From contig JBANDB010000007.1 in the NCBI GenBank assembly GCA_037576215.1, positions 2,201,001 through 2,265,000 on the forward strand: a DNA stretch of 64,000 nt, written 5' to 3'. Made by a program: the position numbers and the translations under genes. Each line of letters opens with the position of its first letter. The first letter of the stretch is position 1. The stretch comes from Armillaria gallica (taxonomy: Eukaryota; Basidiomycota; Agaricomycetes; Agaricales; Physalacriaceae). Below, piece after piece: positions 24,801 through 37,740 of the stretch. Under the pieces are notes generated by a model. The model saw nothing but the letters and a program-made list of their open reading frames with translations. It searched no databases and had not been told where the DNA came from.

Positions 24801-27800
24801 TCCATTTCGTCTATGATAGTCTTCCAGGCCGAATTTTGACGAAGGTTGGAAGCGTTTCCCATAATATACAGTCCATGCTGAGCACGCGACAGAGCTACAT
24901 TGATTCGATTGGAAGACTATAAGTATAGTATGTCACTGGACCAGGTTGAATCCACGAAAATGTCTAAATTACCTTCAGAAAGCCGATTGACTCATCACTA
25001 TCGAAACCTCCAGAGTTTCTGACAAGAGAAACGATGACGATTTTCGCTTCCTCGCCCTGGAAAATATCCACCGTGCCTAGACGAACCTAGGAAGCGTCAT
25101 CACCAATACAACGATGAAAACAGAGGAAGTCATACATGCTTGGACACTGTAACTCGCTCTACATGCCCTTCATCATCCATTCCCTCTCTGACTAGCTGAT
25201 CCTGATCCCGTTCATCGACAGAAACAGCAACCTTGAGGGAATTCAGGGCAGATCTCAGCTCTCGTAACTGACCCAAATATGCGCAAAGGACGGCAATATC
25301 TCCAGGTGCACTATAAGCCTCTTGCTTCAAAAAGTACACGACAAGATCGACAATCATTTTAACCTAGTCTTTGTTTAAGCGCTATTTCCTTTCTAACGAA
25401 GGTCAACTCACTTCGAATGTATTGACTTTGGATGCCGAGCCTTCATCTGCAGCTTTCTCCCGGTTCGTGTGGGTAAAAAAGAAAAGATCTTTCTCCATCC
25501 CTTGAATGGGAGGGTACTTCTTGACGAGGTCGTGATCCTCCAAGTTAGGATATAAAATCTTTCTGATGGAGACATAAATCACTTGTTTCCAAAGGAGTAG
25601 CCGAACATACCGAATGTTATGAGAAATGCTTGGACGCATTCTCCGTTGAACGTTGATCTGGGACATTGGGAACCGACCATCCGCCAGTCGTTCCATCAAC
25701 GAACGGTCAAATTTGTACAATTCGCGTCCTCGCGCACTATCCATAGAGAGAGCTGAGAATGCGGGTCAGTGAAATTGAAGATCAGATGCTGTCCATCTGA
25801 CTGACAGAAATTGGCCAAGGTAGGACGGAGTTGCTGTGGATCACCTATACAAATAAGATGCTGCACTGTGGAACGATTGATACTCGACTCGAGAAGAACA
25901 GATTCCCATTGTTCACTCACCGGATGGCACAAGAGAAGACAGGATATGGGCCTCAAGGACTTGTCCTGCCTCCTCCACTATCACAACTTTCGGTGCCACG
26001 GTCTAAAAGGCCACGCAAATATTAAGAAAATGACGGGATGGGAAGGGTAAAGTGTACTTACCGTCATAAGTGAGGTAAGCTTAGCAGCACCAGTAGTGGT
26101 ACACCCAATAAGATCGATCTGAGATAGCAATTGCCGTCGACTCTGTGATCTGTAAGCTGAATGACTGCACCGTACTCAGGAAATGCTACTGACCTCATCC
26201 TTAGCATCGTTGAACCGCTTACAAGCGGCTTCGTACTCTTCCCGACGTTGTTCGTAATCCTGTCTGTGCTTGTTATACGCAAAGGTCCTCATTTCGTTTT
26301 CCCAGAATGTCGACAGTGTTTGTCGCTCTTCGACAGACATACACCAGATGGCATCGGTAACCAGCAGCTCATCTATTGGCCTGGAAGTCGTTGGAATAGA
26401 CGGAACGACACCCTCTGGAGATCCCAATGGTATGAAGAAGTTGTTCATGCGTGTCAAGTACTCCTGGAGCTCCGCCCGCCCCTTCTCTATCTCCTCCTTC
26501 GATGTCTTCGCAGTATAAAGAGGAGGCTGTGGAGGTTGTATGAATGTGATATCTTGTCCTGTTTTCCAAAAGGAATATATGGTGTTAGGGATGTCGAAAT
26601 TACGCCCTTTCTTCTTTGTGACGGTTGTCCATCCCCCTTTCACCTCAATATCCTGGCAAAACTCTTCTGCCAGTATATCAATCCAAAATGGAAGGTCCAT
26701 GAACGAGACAAGATGATCTGGAAAGTTCTCTTGTAGATAGTTGGTTACGGTCTTCCAGGTGTGTGAAGGCATCTGGATATGCTGTAGGATTGTCCTCATC
26801 GCATCCTCCAGTCGGTCCATGGAAAAACGCTCCTTGCGCACAATCTGATCCAGCGGCGAAGACGCTTCATCTTTCATCCTCTCCAGCTTGTCCAAGGTAT
26901 ATTCATTGATACGTTCATCCGAGGACCGGGATCCCAACCTAACAAGATTCGTCGTGATTTTCGCGTCCAACAGGGATAGCAGCATGTGGTCCAGTGCATG
27001 ATTTGTGAAAGCGATCATCACAATGGGCTTGACTTTGTTGGCGAATAAAACCCGAAGTAACTCTTTGCCGGTGAAACTCTATGTCTGCTCTTAGAACTGG
27101 CATGTCACATCCAAGGATCAATAATACACACCTTTCCGGTACCCGGAGGTCTAGATTCCCAAAGACCTTGTTAGCATCATTCAACACCTCGATGATAGCA
27201 AGAACATACCCTTGAATTAGAGCGATCTCCTGTGTCAAAGCGTCGACCACAGCGTCACATTGACTGGGGTCTAAATGACTTGATGACTTGAGCTGCAGTC
27301 GGGCTCTCCGGATAGATAGAGGGTCGGTTGTGTTCAACGGATGGATATACTCCGCGGTCCTATCTTTCGATAGGCACTCTAGGTTATATTGGAAAGATGG
27401 CTTTCGGGTGTACTTCGGAGGCGCAACCTCGACTCCTCCCAGAGTGTCCCCACAGATATAATCAGAAAATGGAATGGAAGTAGGTTCCACGGAACGCAGT
27501 TTTTCCAAAAAAGGTCTGATAGATTCGAACATGATGTTATTATCCACCAAGAATGCGAACCGATGCTTATTAACAGTGATCTTTTCCTGTCGAAGAGCGC
27601 CGAGTTCCACATCGGGATCGAAAAATTTGACGCGGATTTCAATGCGGCTCTGATGGGCCTTCGATGACTCGATGATATCATCCGTCCGCGAAGAAATACT
27701 ACCAACATAGGTCTTTAGCCGGCCTAAATGTGTGACGACTAAAACAACGAAGCTGCCAAAGCTAAGGCGTCGTGAACCAGCATGCTCCCAGAACTCTTTC

Positions 27801-29779
27801 CTGATTTTGGGATCAGAGTGTCGGGCACGGTCTGAGGGAGGCGCATCGATAACAAGGCCGACTGTGAACCCACGTCGCTCCGCTTGAAGAGGAGAGTATT
27901 CGACGTTTGTATAGACATGGAACATGGTCGAGGAGGTATATCCAGAGGTCCGATACATGCCCCCCTTTGCCTTGAGTAACCTGTCCAATTGGATTGGCTG
28001 CGCTTCACGTCTTGAAGCTGGCGCCTGCATGGCATCGAAGTCAAGCTGAAGAGCAGATACAGACGCGCGAAGGGGAGCACTGAAATACGAGTATCTTAGT
28101 AATTATCGCGAGAACGTTATAGGACGACTTACATGAGCTCCTCGCGCAAGAGACGGAACTGAATGTCCAGATGCCGTTCCATTGAATTCGAAGCCAAATG
28201 ATGTGGAATGCCCGGAAGGTTGGTGGGAATGTACGGAAGCGCAGCAGAGATCATCTCGTCATGGGTAGGGACAATATGTATGTCGGCTATGTCACGGTGA
28301 TCATTGCTATGGCGAGGACCAAGAAGACGAAGGGCACCGGGAGGATCGTAGGTCTGAATGAGGCGAGCCTGCAACGCCTCAAACCGATGATCTTCTCTAA
28401 GACCCTGTGGCTGTACTGGTCTTCGTCTACTCTCTGCATTTACATGCTCTCGCTTTACTATTGCGTCCAGTCTACTGATAGACTCTTTGATTTGTTCCAA
28501 GGTCAACTGCTGAACGGTTGGGTCAATCGAGTCATCAAAGTTCGACATCGCGATCAGTTTGGCCCATTCGTCGTACCAACGGACAAGGTTACCAGCGAAT
28601 ACGACGATACCTGGGTGATTATTAATGGCGCGTTTGAAGCGTTGAAAATATCTGAGAAGAGTTAGCACGATAACAACTGAAAATAAGTAGAAACTCTTAC
28701 TGAGTAAGCAGGGTAGTTATCGTGCCGAAAACGGCCACTCCCGACAGGCTGCTTTGCCGTGTGGCAGGAAGGGCTGGTGTAGGATCTTTCCAAGATCGAT
28801 TCTGGATCATTTGCTCCATGCATGAAGAAACGACGTCGAGCATATAATCGAGACCACTATCAAGGGCGCTGTACAGGGCACTGAGAAATGTCAGCTTGAT
28901 AAAGAGCATATACATATTTGAGACGGCATACTGGATATTATGGTGTAGATTAGTTTTAAGGATGAGGTCAGAGCCAAAGAACTGGAGCTCTGATTAAAAA
29001 TGCAATACAAAAATGAAGAGATAATAGTTACCTGAAGAAGAGGAAAATATCCAAGTTGGAATGAGAGGTCCGTGAAGCCCGTACCAGCACGACAAGAAAT
29101 GGGGGAGTATTGCAAGACCTCGCGGATGCGGGTGAGGACATGATGCTGATTGGATGTGATAAGACCGAAACCATTGAAAAAATTACAAAGGCCCTACCTT
29201 CAAATCGACTATCATTCCAAGAAATGACTGGGCACGGACCGTATCCTGTGAAAAGATGCTGTTAGAACAAGAGTTGGCGTTATGCAAAGAATGTACCCAT
29301 TGCAGATTCCGGCGATCAACGCTAGCTAGAATCTGGACGAACTGAGTGACTCGATCCGGGCCTGTGAACTGGAATGTCGGGGTATTGAATGGCTTGAGCA
29401 TGTTGTGTGCCTCTGCTGGGGTCACTGTGTGCAACTTGTCTAAGGAAATGTTGTTAAGATTGGCCAAGCCTTCGGTTGTCAGGAAGTCCAGGGTGTCGAA
29501 ATCCGAAGACGTTGCTTCTAGAGGTGCTTCTGCTGTATTCCGAGTCTGCGGCGGGCGAACATGGCGGAATGTACAATCAAACCCTTGTCGACATTCCCCC
29601 GAAGCCCAGAAGAATTTGCAGTTCCGCTGGCCGGCTGTGGGTGCGCTAGACCTGTCTGACGGTCCAGGAGGCTTTGGACTTCCGGCTGTTTCGTGGGGAA
29701 ACCTGCAGTCCTGACCATAACGGCATCCCCTAGAGGTGTTGAAGAATCTACAAGGCTCCCTGCCTCGTCTGTTGAACAT
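21847..29779 (-). CDS. CCCH - SF1 helicase - NFX1 zinc fingers - RZ finger giant protein, copy 2
   Basis: Paralog of the gene at 11977-19957 in direct tandem, with the same domain order and the same intron positions where checked. The CCCH fingers are CRFFNTSRGCRYGQDCRFPH (canonical C-x8-C-x5-C-x3-H) and CKFFWASGECRQGFDCTFRH. Helicase motifs: GPPGTGKS-type motif I across introns near 27070-27230, TNHALDHML near 26995, VEEAGQVLEAH near 25960, GDPQQLRPT near 25835, FQGEEAKIVIVSLVRN near 25050 and NRINVALSRAQHG near 24900. NFX1 fingers run from about 24640 to 23590. The RZ finger is GHFYNCMNGHTFVITE followed by CGGA and PECRAPIGGENHH, ending at 21847. Relative to copy 1 the Lys/Glu-rich insert in the helicase (near 26450-26550) is shorter. 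Exons are far more alike than introns, and no stops or shifts were seen, so both copies seem to be kept as proteins. Start chosen as the first ATG before the CCCH finger. Confidence 0.92.
24638..24693 (-). other. Probable GC-AG intron in helicase copy 2
   Basis: Same position as in copy 1: VVAPEG joins GCCLPCDYRM through an intron starting GCGAGC and ending CTATAG. Confidence 0.6.
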
Positions 29780-30473
29780 GGCAGAAAGCTATGAGAAGAG
29801 GGGATGCCTCGAGGCATCGATGAGCGTCTATAGACGCTCGTTACTAAGAAAGCACCTGATCAGAACCAAGGCATGGCTAGTCACTTACTGAACAAGTTAA
29901 TCAATCTGGTATCAAATTTACATAACCCAAAATCATACTAAGTGAACTAACCTTGGCAGATTATTTTACCATTCATAAGGCCCGATGCTGCCACTGGTCG
30001 ACAGTGCTACTCCCGTATGGCATCTCCGTAGAGTCTACACGCCGGCTAAGGTGCGAGCATAACTGAGCTCATCTTGAAACATGGAAAATGAAAACAGCTG
30101 CCGCTGTCAGAGCATACCACCAAGTTCGCAGGATCCAGGGAACCTGGTTACACCGGACGGGGACGCCTGCCCGCCGAACCCATTAGGTACATCCTCACCT
30201 CACAGGAACTACAGCGAATCCAGAATAAATCGGGGCAAAGAACAGCACCTTGACGTCTCTGCTATGATCATCGTTGAGGGTGAAGATGGTCGCAAGATGA
30301 CGAAAATGCCCTGAAAAAGATATACAGACAATGTCCGCCTAGTTTATCCGTGGGAGTTTGTATTGTTTAAGAATAGGTCCGTTTGTGTTGAATTTGGACC
30401 GCAATAGAAAAACTGAATTCTCTGTTCTTGGATTCGCACTCAACACTTGTACCGTACTAAAAATCACATCACC
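29780..30473. other. Spacer between helicase copy 2 and GH1 copy B
   Basis: 29780-30080 is the duplicated helicase promoter. The rest (about 400 bases) shows only a short frame at 30081-30314 that I cannot support as a gene. Confidence 0.5.
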
Positions 30474-33093
30474 TCAGCCTTGAAGGTGCGACGCAAAGAA
30501 TTCCGCTAGGTTGTCACTCGTCAGTCTTGAGGCGCATCGTAAGACATCGCACAACTCACCCAAAGACAGCGCCGAACGCTTGTACGTCCGCTCAAGTGTC
30601 GTATAATTGACGTGTTGAATACCGAATCTACGCCCATGCTAAGATAAGAAATCATCTGAACCCTGAAGAAAGAGTACGCACCTGACAGAGGTTCCGCTTG
30701 CCCATTCCGCATTGTCGAGCATTGCTAAAACGAGTCAGCAGCGAATTTTGATGTTCGGTTTTACTAGAACAAACCCCAAGCGAAGGCACCCTGTACTGGA
30801 ACGCCGTCTTCGTGTACGGATAGCAACATCTCACCGAGATACGTAAGAAAATAGCCTGGAAGCAGCTGATGAATCTCCAATGAACTTAAAATGTGGTTCT
30901 TGGCTCACTCGTCCGGTCCACGTCCTCCTTTATTTGTGACAGGTCCGTTTTCTCGTTTTCGTAGGGCTCCGCGAAACCGAACTCGGAAACATACTGTCCA
31001 CCAGTGGTCAGAAATAGCCATTAAGATATGAAGTCCTCACACCCACCAATTTATTACTCGGCCATCGGGAGTGGATGTCCTTCAGTAATGTACGAATGGC
31101 TACCGGTGTTGCTTGGAGCCAGGTGGCCAATGGGTCAGCGCCAGGACCAACAGCCCAGCCGTAATCCGAGTCGAAAAGTACGGGTTCGTTACAGACAGGC
31201 CACAAAGGGTCGGAGGTGTTTGCTACGCATGCGTCGATTCCTTCGTCCGGAGCCTTTACCCATTGCGAGCGGTAGGAATCGATAGCAAAGAAATCCGCGG
31301 AGCCGAGGATGTCCTTCTTTTCTTGGTCTGTGAAACGCGGGAGATACTCGGCTGGGAGGGTTTCCTTGACAATCTCGGGCCAATCGCCTGTCGTGTATAC
31401 GGGGTTTGAGAAGATGCCTATTTGGAACGCTGCATGGCGTTCGACTGCAAGGGCATCCTCAGTAGAGTTGCTTCTCCATGGCGTGCCTCTGATGAGTGTT
31501 TAAGTTGCGTAAATACAAGCGGAAGAAAGGTATATGTTTACACGTAATCATCGTTTTTGAAGGCAATCTCTCCCGATATGTTCATCTCGCGAAATGCTGG
31601 GAAGGAAAAGGATAAGTGAGTAGCACTTTATCGTAGTACGTCGACAGACCCTTGACGGCTCCTGCATGAGCCTTCACTGTGATAAGGTATCAGAATTGAG
31701 AATAGGAGAATGAAGCGTTACGCACACAGATTGTATGTACATCGATAAGGAGCTGTAGATGAGTTTACACCAGGTGCGAGGGTGGCATCTATTCCCAACC
31801 GTAAGCTTTCGGAGATGGGGATTGATATACAGAATCTTCACTGAAAGGATAGGATGCGACTTGGCCACAATAAACACGGGGTTCATTAAAAGTATACCTG
31901 AAGTAGTTGAGCTCATTGCGGCGCAAAGAACCTACGAACACTGACCAAGTTTTAACACGGCCGTTATATGCCTTGAACACGGTCTTGGCATAGCTGAATG
32001 TTAGATTAGCACATAAACTGCCGCATCTTTCTAGCATTCACTTTACAAAGTCGTCGACGATTTGTGGCGATGTGAAAGCGCTGTAGTAAGCCTGAAGGGC
32101 GAGAGGTGTATCCCAATGGACTATTTCACTGGTGTTAAATATAAGTACGAATGTGATAAATAAAATCCTACACAGTGTTACAACAGGCTCCACATTGTGA
32201 GCCCAGTGGTAATCAAGGACTGTAGCGAAAACGATCAGTAGTACTCGCGATCCTATTACGATGACATCATACCATCAGAATAGTGATCAACGCCAGCGGT
32301 GTTAACGGGAGAATCAGCGGCGCCAAACGGGTAGATCCTCGCCCATGAGATACTGTGGTATGTTGTTCAGAGAAGTCGCATCATCTGGAGTCCAACACAT
32401 ACGAGAAAGAATGCGCAGTGACACCGAGGGCAGCGATACGTTGAACGTCTTCTTTGTACAGGAAGTATTGAAGATCGACGACATCACCTGCAACGATCTC
32501 AGTTTGACAATTAACATCATTCTTGCGCCACACATACTCACCAGTTGTGTTATCGGTTACACCATTTGGCTGTCTGGAAGTCCAGTCCCACATAGTCGGA
32601 CCCTTGCCCTCATTCTTCGCGGCGCCCTCGACTTGGTATGCAGCGGTGTCGAGTCCGAATACGAAGCCTTTCGGGAATTTCAGGTCTGGTAAGACATCCT
32701 TCGGCGAAGGGGCATAGAAAGATGGATACAAAGGTGGAGGAGGGGGCGGTAAGGTGACCGCTGCGGTGGGAACACGGGTAGTGGTGAACGGAGGGAGCTC
32801 GACAGGTCCGATCTGCAGATCAAGATTAGTAATGTCAAGTTCTGGGATAATCAGTGAGCCCCACGAACAATATCCCAGAGTTGTTCCAGTCCTTCCGGTG
32901 TGTAATCGCGAGGAATCGATCCGATTGGAGGAAAGCTGGCGGTGGCAGTTGGGATACTTGTGGGACCCAGTGTATTGATAGTGGTTGATATCCCCGAAGA
33001 GCTTATTCTGGTAGCAGACGTTGCGAACGCAACGGAAATCCCGTTCCACCCATGGGTAAGGGCGAACGAGAGTAATAGTATTTGGGTGAGCAT
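30474..33093 (-). CDS. GH1 beta-glucosidase, copy B, apparently intact
   Basis: Secreted family 1 glycoside hydrolase, releasing glucose from beta-glucosides outside the cell. The ATG at 33093 gives signal peptide MLTQILLLSFAL, a Ser/Thr-rich linker, and [20 protein letters not shown] before the catalytic domain. Exons in order: [81 protein letters not shown] (acid/base Glu), a long exon with GILGSADFFAIDSYRSQW-type sequence, SEFGFAEPYEN (nucleophile Glu) and a last exon ending EFFASHLQG. All joins use GT..AG introns of about 50 nt in matching phase. The nucleophile motif is SEFG rather than the usual TENG. Copy A at 1-2122 is its close duplicate and copy C at 40043-42684 a more distant one. 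Flanked on the upstream side by a transposon and an HMG-box gene. Confidence 0.93.
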
Positions 33094-33144
33094 CTTAGGG
33101 TAGGAGAAACGAACTTCTGTAATGGCCGTAAGGCTGTTGAGCTG

Positions 33145-33151
33145 TATATAA
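33145..33151 (-). promoter_or_regulatory. TATA-like box of GH1 copy B
   Basis: TATATAA-type sequence about 50 bases upstream of the ATG at 33093, identical in context to that of copy A. Confidence 0.45.
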
Positions 33152-33671
33152 CCATTTCACGAGAGAAGGATCCATGCAAAGTCATATGTTTGCTTTTCCT
33201 TGGTTACTCGGTCATGAGAAATACATCGAGCGCAGATGACTTGCAAAAACGGCCCGATCCTAGGCAAGAGAAGCTTGCGATACCGGCTTTCGCTCATGGA
33301 AATTGTTTAACAAAGGTGCAGAGCAATGAGACTGCAGTCACTGGAGCACTGTCAAAGGAATTACACTTTATGCGGAGCAAGTAATTCACAATACCAGACG
33401 ATACTACCAAGTTCCAACCCAGCCAGCTCCTCAATGAAAGCATTTCGATGCCATCATGCAGCCAGATGATGTGCAGAAGATGATTGCAGAAAGAGCGATT
33501 TGGATCAGCTTGCACGACTGCACGCATCTCGAGAGTTGGGTAATGTTGGGGTGAGGAGCTGCTCGCAGTTCACTGGAACTCCTGCAGTGGAATGAAGACC
33601 CAGGTAGAACCCTAACCTCGATACGGTCACATGATCAGAATGCTGACCAAGACACGCGCGCCTGTAATCGC

Positions 33672-35096
33672 TACATCAGGGAAAAGGCCGCGAGATCCTA
33701 AGGTGTTACGATGTTCAAAATACATTATAATATACATAATCCATTGTAATAGATCACAACGGAAACTCGGGCATTAAAATAGTGTTACAATTCCATCACA
33801 ATACTGTCTTAATATAGCTCTAATACGCTCCCAAGCATAGTGTAACTCACCGACAATGCAATTATATTCGGCTACAATACTGTAGATCACCCATGGAAGA
33901 GATAGGAAAAATCAATGTATATTGCGACTTGTAAATACATACATCCGTAAACGATACATGCCGGGACAATACGACAACCGAGAATTTGAAAATGCTTTCC
34001 TTCCCGTACCCGAAGAAATGTTTCGGGTTGATACGAGCCATATACCAATGGACCCGCCTTCCAACGCTCACTGTACATTATTCAGGACTAAAGGAAGAAA
34101 ACAATGAGTCTTTGGATAAGGCACAGGATTTCAGATAACATACATTGCAACGTTGAAGCTAGCAACGAAAGCTTCATTGACAAATGCCGCACATACCTGT
34201 AGAGACAATTATTAGAAGGCAGAGGAAAGTAAGATAGATAGACGTACTGAAACATTGTCAACGGGCTTCAACTTGTTGATGAATGTATCGGCGCTGACCT
34301 ACAACGAAAATAAGCATAAAAGAAGGCAAGAAAGGCGTACCATAACTGCGTCGGGAGAAGAACGGAACCTATGATGAACATAAGTGACTGAAGCCCATGT
34401 AAGAGATAACGAAGTACGCACCACGTTGGCCATCTCAACAGTACAAGAGCCCGTGTACTTCCAGCGAAGGGGTCGCAAAGTTACTGCTGCAGACATAAGC
34501 AATACTGGATGAAGGGAAAATATAGGCACATCAGACATACCTTAAGAACAGAGAGCTACTTACTTACATGACTAGGAGTCCGTTCGACGTGGTGTGAGGC
34601 AAGGATGTTGGTTTATGAGACGAGTCACCGAGGATGTCAAAGTAAAAGGACAAGTCCAACCAACTTCCGTATTAGGACGGAGCGTGGTTTATCAACAATC
34701 TCTAAGCGGAGTTTGAATATTGTTACTTCTGCATTACATATATTTGCCCCTGGTACGAGGCCAGGTTCGGCCAACAAAGCACCTGTAATAAACTTGCATA
34801 TACTTACGGCTATCGATGTACTTGCTAAAGACTTGTAGAAGGCTTTATGGATGCTCATACAGTCTTGTCATTATATCACAGCCCACCTATAATATAATTA
34901 TTACTATGTCACAATGGGCAGAATCCAATGCAACGAATTATGCAGATTACAATACAATTGGCAGCAGATTCTGACCTATTGTGAGCGGTTTGCCGTATTA
35001 TGATTGAATTGAAATCGCCTGAAATAATGATGACTCATTATGATCGGCAAAATCTGCCGTAACCAATTACAATTTTTCCGTCATTTTCCTGATGTA
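33672..35096. mobile_element. Insertion of about 1.4 kb, possibly a TA-flanked TIR transposon
   Basis: Copy A is continuous where copy B has 1.4 kb of extra AT-rich sequence: the shared text stops at gacacgcgc near 33660 and resumes at the cttgccttctta stretch near 35122. The extra DNA begins tacatcagggaaaag and ends, on the opposite strand, tacatcaggaaaatg, an imperfect terminal inverted repeat with TA at each end. A TA target duplication would fit a Tc1/mariner-type element, but no transposase is visible, and other classes remain possible. Confidence 0.45.
34150..34600 (-). other. Possible small multi-exon gene inside the insertion
   Basis: The minus strand shows a run of four or more short open exons separated by good GT..AG introns of about 45-50 nt: VTLRPLRWKYTGSCTVEMAN, FRSSPDAVM, VSADTFINKLKPVDNVS and VCAAFVNEAFVASFNVAM. 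The regular alternation of clean splice signals is unlikely by chance. I do not recognise the family. It may be cargo of the insertion or a captured gene fragment. Confidence 0.3.
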
Positions 35097-35109
35097 TTCC
35101 GAATACCAG

Positions 35110-36402
35110 TATTACCATCTCTTGCCTTCTTACCACCGCCTACGGCCGGCTCGTAGTGATTTTCTTTGTCTTACCTCTATCTATCTGCATATCTTTACCT
35201 TCTCACGCCTTCTACCACCATGTCTGCGTGCAATCAAGCCGTTTCTGCAAGGTCGACCATAGGGTTAGTCGCCTTTCTCGCCTCATGAAATGCCCTAATT
35301 AATACCCTTGTTAGTGGCTCTTTGCCCCCAAGGCAACTGTTGGCCTTGGTATTACGTTTACCTCCAACTTTTCTTCTCAAGAAGAGGCACGAATTGCCAT
35401 CGTCGCCCCACCATCCATGTCATGCTCCAGAGCCAAAATCTGTCTAGACTTGCCCTCTCCCATCTATCATTCTTCCGTTCTCCCCTCCGATGCTACGCGC
35501 ATCAGTCGGACCCCAAAGTCAGGATGTTATCACGTACTATGAGCTCCAACTTGTAGACTAAACAAGAATTCATCGCCAGAGCCTTACAAAAGTATTGACT
35601 TAGTCCGTTCGAATTCCAAAACAACCATTCTTGATGAAGGTACAGATTTTTCAGTAAAAACTCTATTGTCTAACCGACGGATAGTGGCTATCCTTGCTTC
35701 GAAATGCCGCGGTGCCTCAGACACCAATGTTTTCTCTACGACATCCAGAGAAAAGTTTCCCTTTTCCATTAGCGGTGCGTGGATGTCGTTTCGACCATCC
35801 TCTGATGTTTGACGTTGATTTTAGCTTCCGGTTCCGTTTTCAAGCGATACAATGGACTGCGCCTTGGCGCCCCTCCTACGAGACGTAGAGACAGTACTTG
35901 CGGTGATTCAGGCGCTTCCCCTCGCTGGGACGAGGATAACGCCATACTGGATATGCCTTCCACTTTTCCTGCTCTTCAGCGGATTGTCCCCACGGTATCT
36001 GAGCCAAAACGACATTCTCTTAGACGACCAATTGGTCTAGGTCTCGGCCATCCTCCATCCAGTTCCCTCCGCGCCATACCACCTCTAATATTACCGAGGA
36101 CATCTTTGAAGCCGTTGGGAATAGGCATGCTTGCATCCTCATTATCCGTCTCCTCTGACCTCTGTCGCCTTGCTTCCCAACCCCCCTCGAAATTACCACC
36201 TCGCCGGCCTCAGCCTCAACCCCGTTTACACACTCGCACTCGTCTCTTTTCATCAAAAATGCCCCACCTCGCCGTTTCCAATTTTACCAAGAGGCTACTC
36301 TATACTATTCCGGAGTCGCCGACCAGCTCCCTATTTCAGGGACACCAGCGCTCCGTTGGGAAGGATGCGGGCAGTGAGGGCGTGGTCAGGACGCGGTTTT
36401 AA
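35110..36402 (+). other. Duplicated hypothetical locus, copy B
   Basis: Counterpart of 2677-4010. The frame 35809-36402 here is open through GDSGASPRWDEDNAILDMPS, where copy A has a stop. It ends LGIGMLASSLSVSSDLCRL, a Pro/Arg/Gln-rich stretch (PPRRPQPQPRLHTRTR) and GSEGVVRTRF. A second frame joined over the intron GTGCGT...TTTAG at about 35774-35823 reads LPVPFSSDTMDCALAPLLRD and keeps conservative differences from copy A. I cannot tell which frame, if either, is translated today. No known domain seen. Confidence 0.35.
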
Positions 36403-36694
36403 GAAACAAGAAACCGTTGATCAGAATGCTCGACTCCAAAAAAACGAATAAAATTAAGAAATATCTCTTTACGAGGACTATCACGATGGACCTTTTTAGG
36501 CGTTACATATCATCTCTTCTCGGTTATTACTGTAGTTCAACGAGAGATACGAATTCCCATTCAATCTGGAGACGAGAATTGAACGTAGAATCCCTCCGTA
36601 ATCTGGCTACCGACATTGCGAGTAGTTATCCGGAGCGTGGCTTAGATTAAGACCCTAATTTGGAGTTAGCGATGCGCTGCTGATTGTGACGAAG

Positions 36695-36840
36695 TAGACC
36701 TGTAACCGGTCGTCTTCCATATATGGGAGCAAGCTCACGATATATTCATAAGACGACCTGTACAACTGAGTTTAAATATAGCAGGTTCATTTTTGCTGAC
36801 CACGCACCTTCCTAATAAGATATAGCATCCAAAACGGGAA
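36695..36840 (+). repeat. Left terminal inverted repeat of the MULE-type element
   Basis: 146 bases starting tagacctgtaacc and ending near aaaacgggaa. Its inverted partner is split in two, 38083-38185 and 37698-37740, by the hAT-type insertion. Confidence 0.88.
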
Positions 36841-37740
36841 GGCTCTTGCAAATGCCTTCGCGCATGGATTCCACTGCCGATAACACATAACTCCCTCTAG
36901 TATTGATAAAAATAAAAGTTTCAACTCCGTCTTTGCTGGCAACTGCATGCATATCACTCTGAGTTCTACTACAAACATTCTTAGCACCGTTTTCTCAGTC
37001 ATAGATCACCGTCAGTCTGCCATCACAGAAGGAAAAGGGCCACCCATATGAACATTTGCGCGCCGTCATCTTTCTGTCTCGATACGGGTACACCTCTACA
37101 AAAAACAATAAGAACCCGATTCCCCAGTCCCACTTTCTCTTCATCCTGAGTACAATCTTGCGAAACACTTCAACTACATAGCTGTTACCCCAGGAAAGAA
37201 AGCGAAGTAAGCATCATCGACATATACAGGTCAAATTTGTTACTGAAATCTTGAGTCACGAATGAAACCGTAGAGACGAGGCATATGCCATGTCTGCATG
37301 CAGCGTAGCTCAGTCCTGCGCGTCCGTAGTGGAATTAACCCTAAGAGAATCCTGATTTAGTACGATGCGGTGTGCAAGAGCTCCAAGCCGCGTGCTGCTT
37401 GCGTTCTGTCAGACTGTGAGTAGCCTACCATCCAAGAAGAAGAATTTTGGAGACAATCGGGCGTTCGTTCGGAAGCAGCTGGAAGAAGTAAAATCAAGTA
37501 ACTTCGACAGTCGAGTTCATCAAGAGTCGGAGCGAAATTGCTATCTGAGCATCACGCAAAGCTTCGTAGAGTATTTTTGTGTCATATGATGTTTTCATAA
37601 CATCAAGGATTATCGTGGTTGAAAATGCGGAAGCACACAGTGGGAGAAAGACGTGGCGCAGCGCGAGTGCACGAAAAGTATGGGTTCAAGACGTGTGTTC
37701 CCATTTTGGATGCTATATCTTATTAGGAAGGTGCGTGGTC

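Noticed and set aside
36841..37697. Possible transposase in the MULE-type element
   Set aside because: Only short frames (37365-37589, 37579-37773) with no DDE or SWIM-zinc-finger pattern; the element looks non-autonomous.
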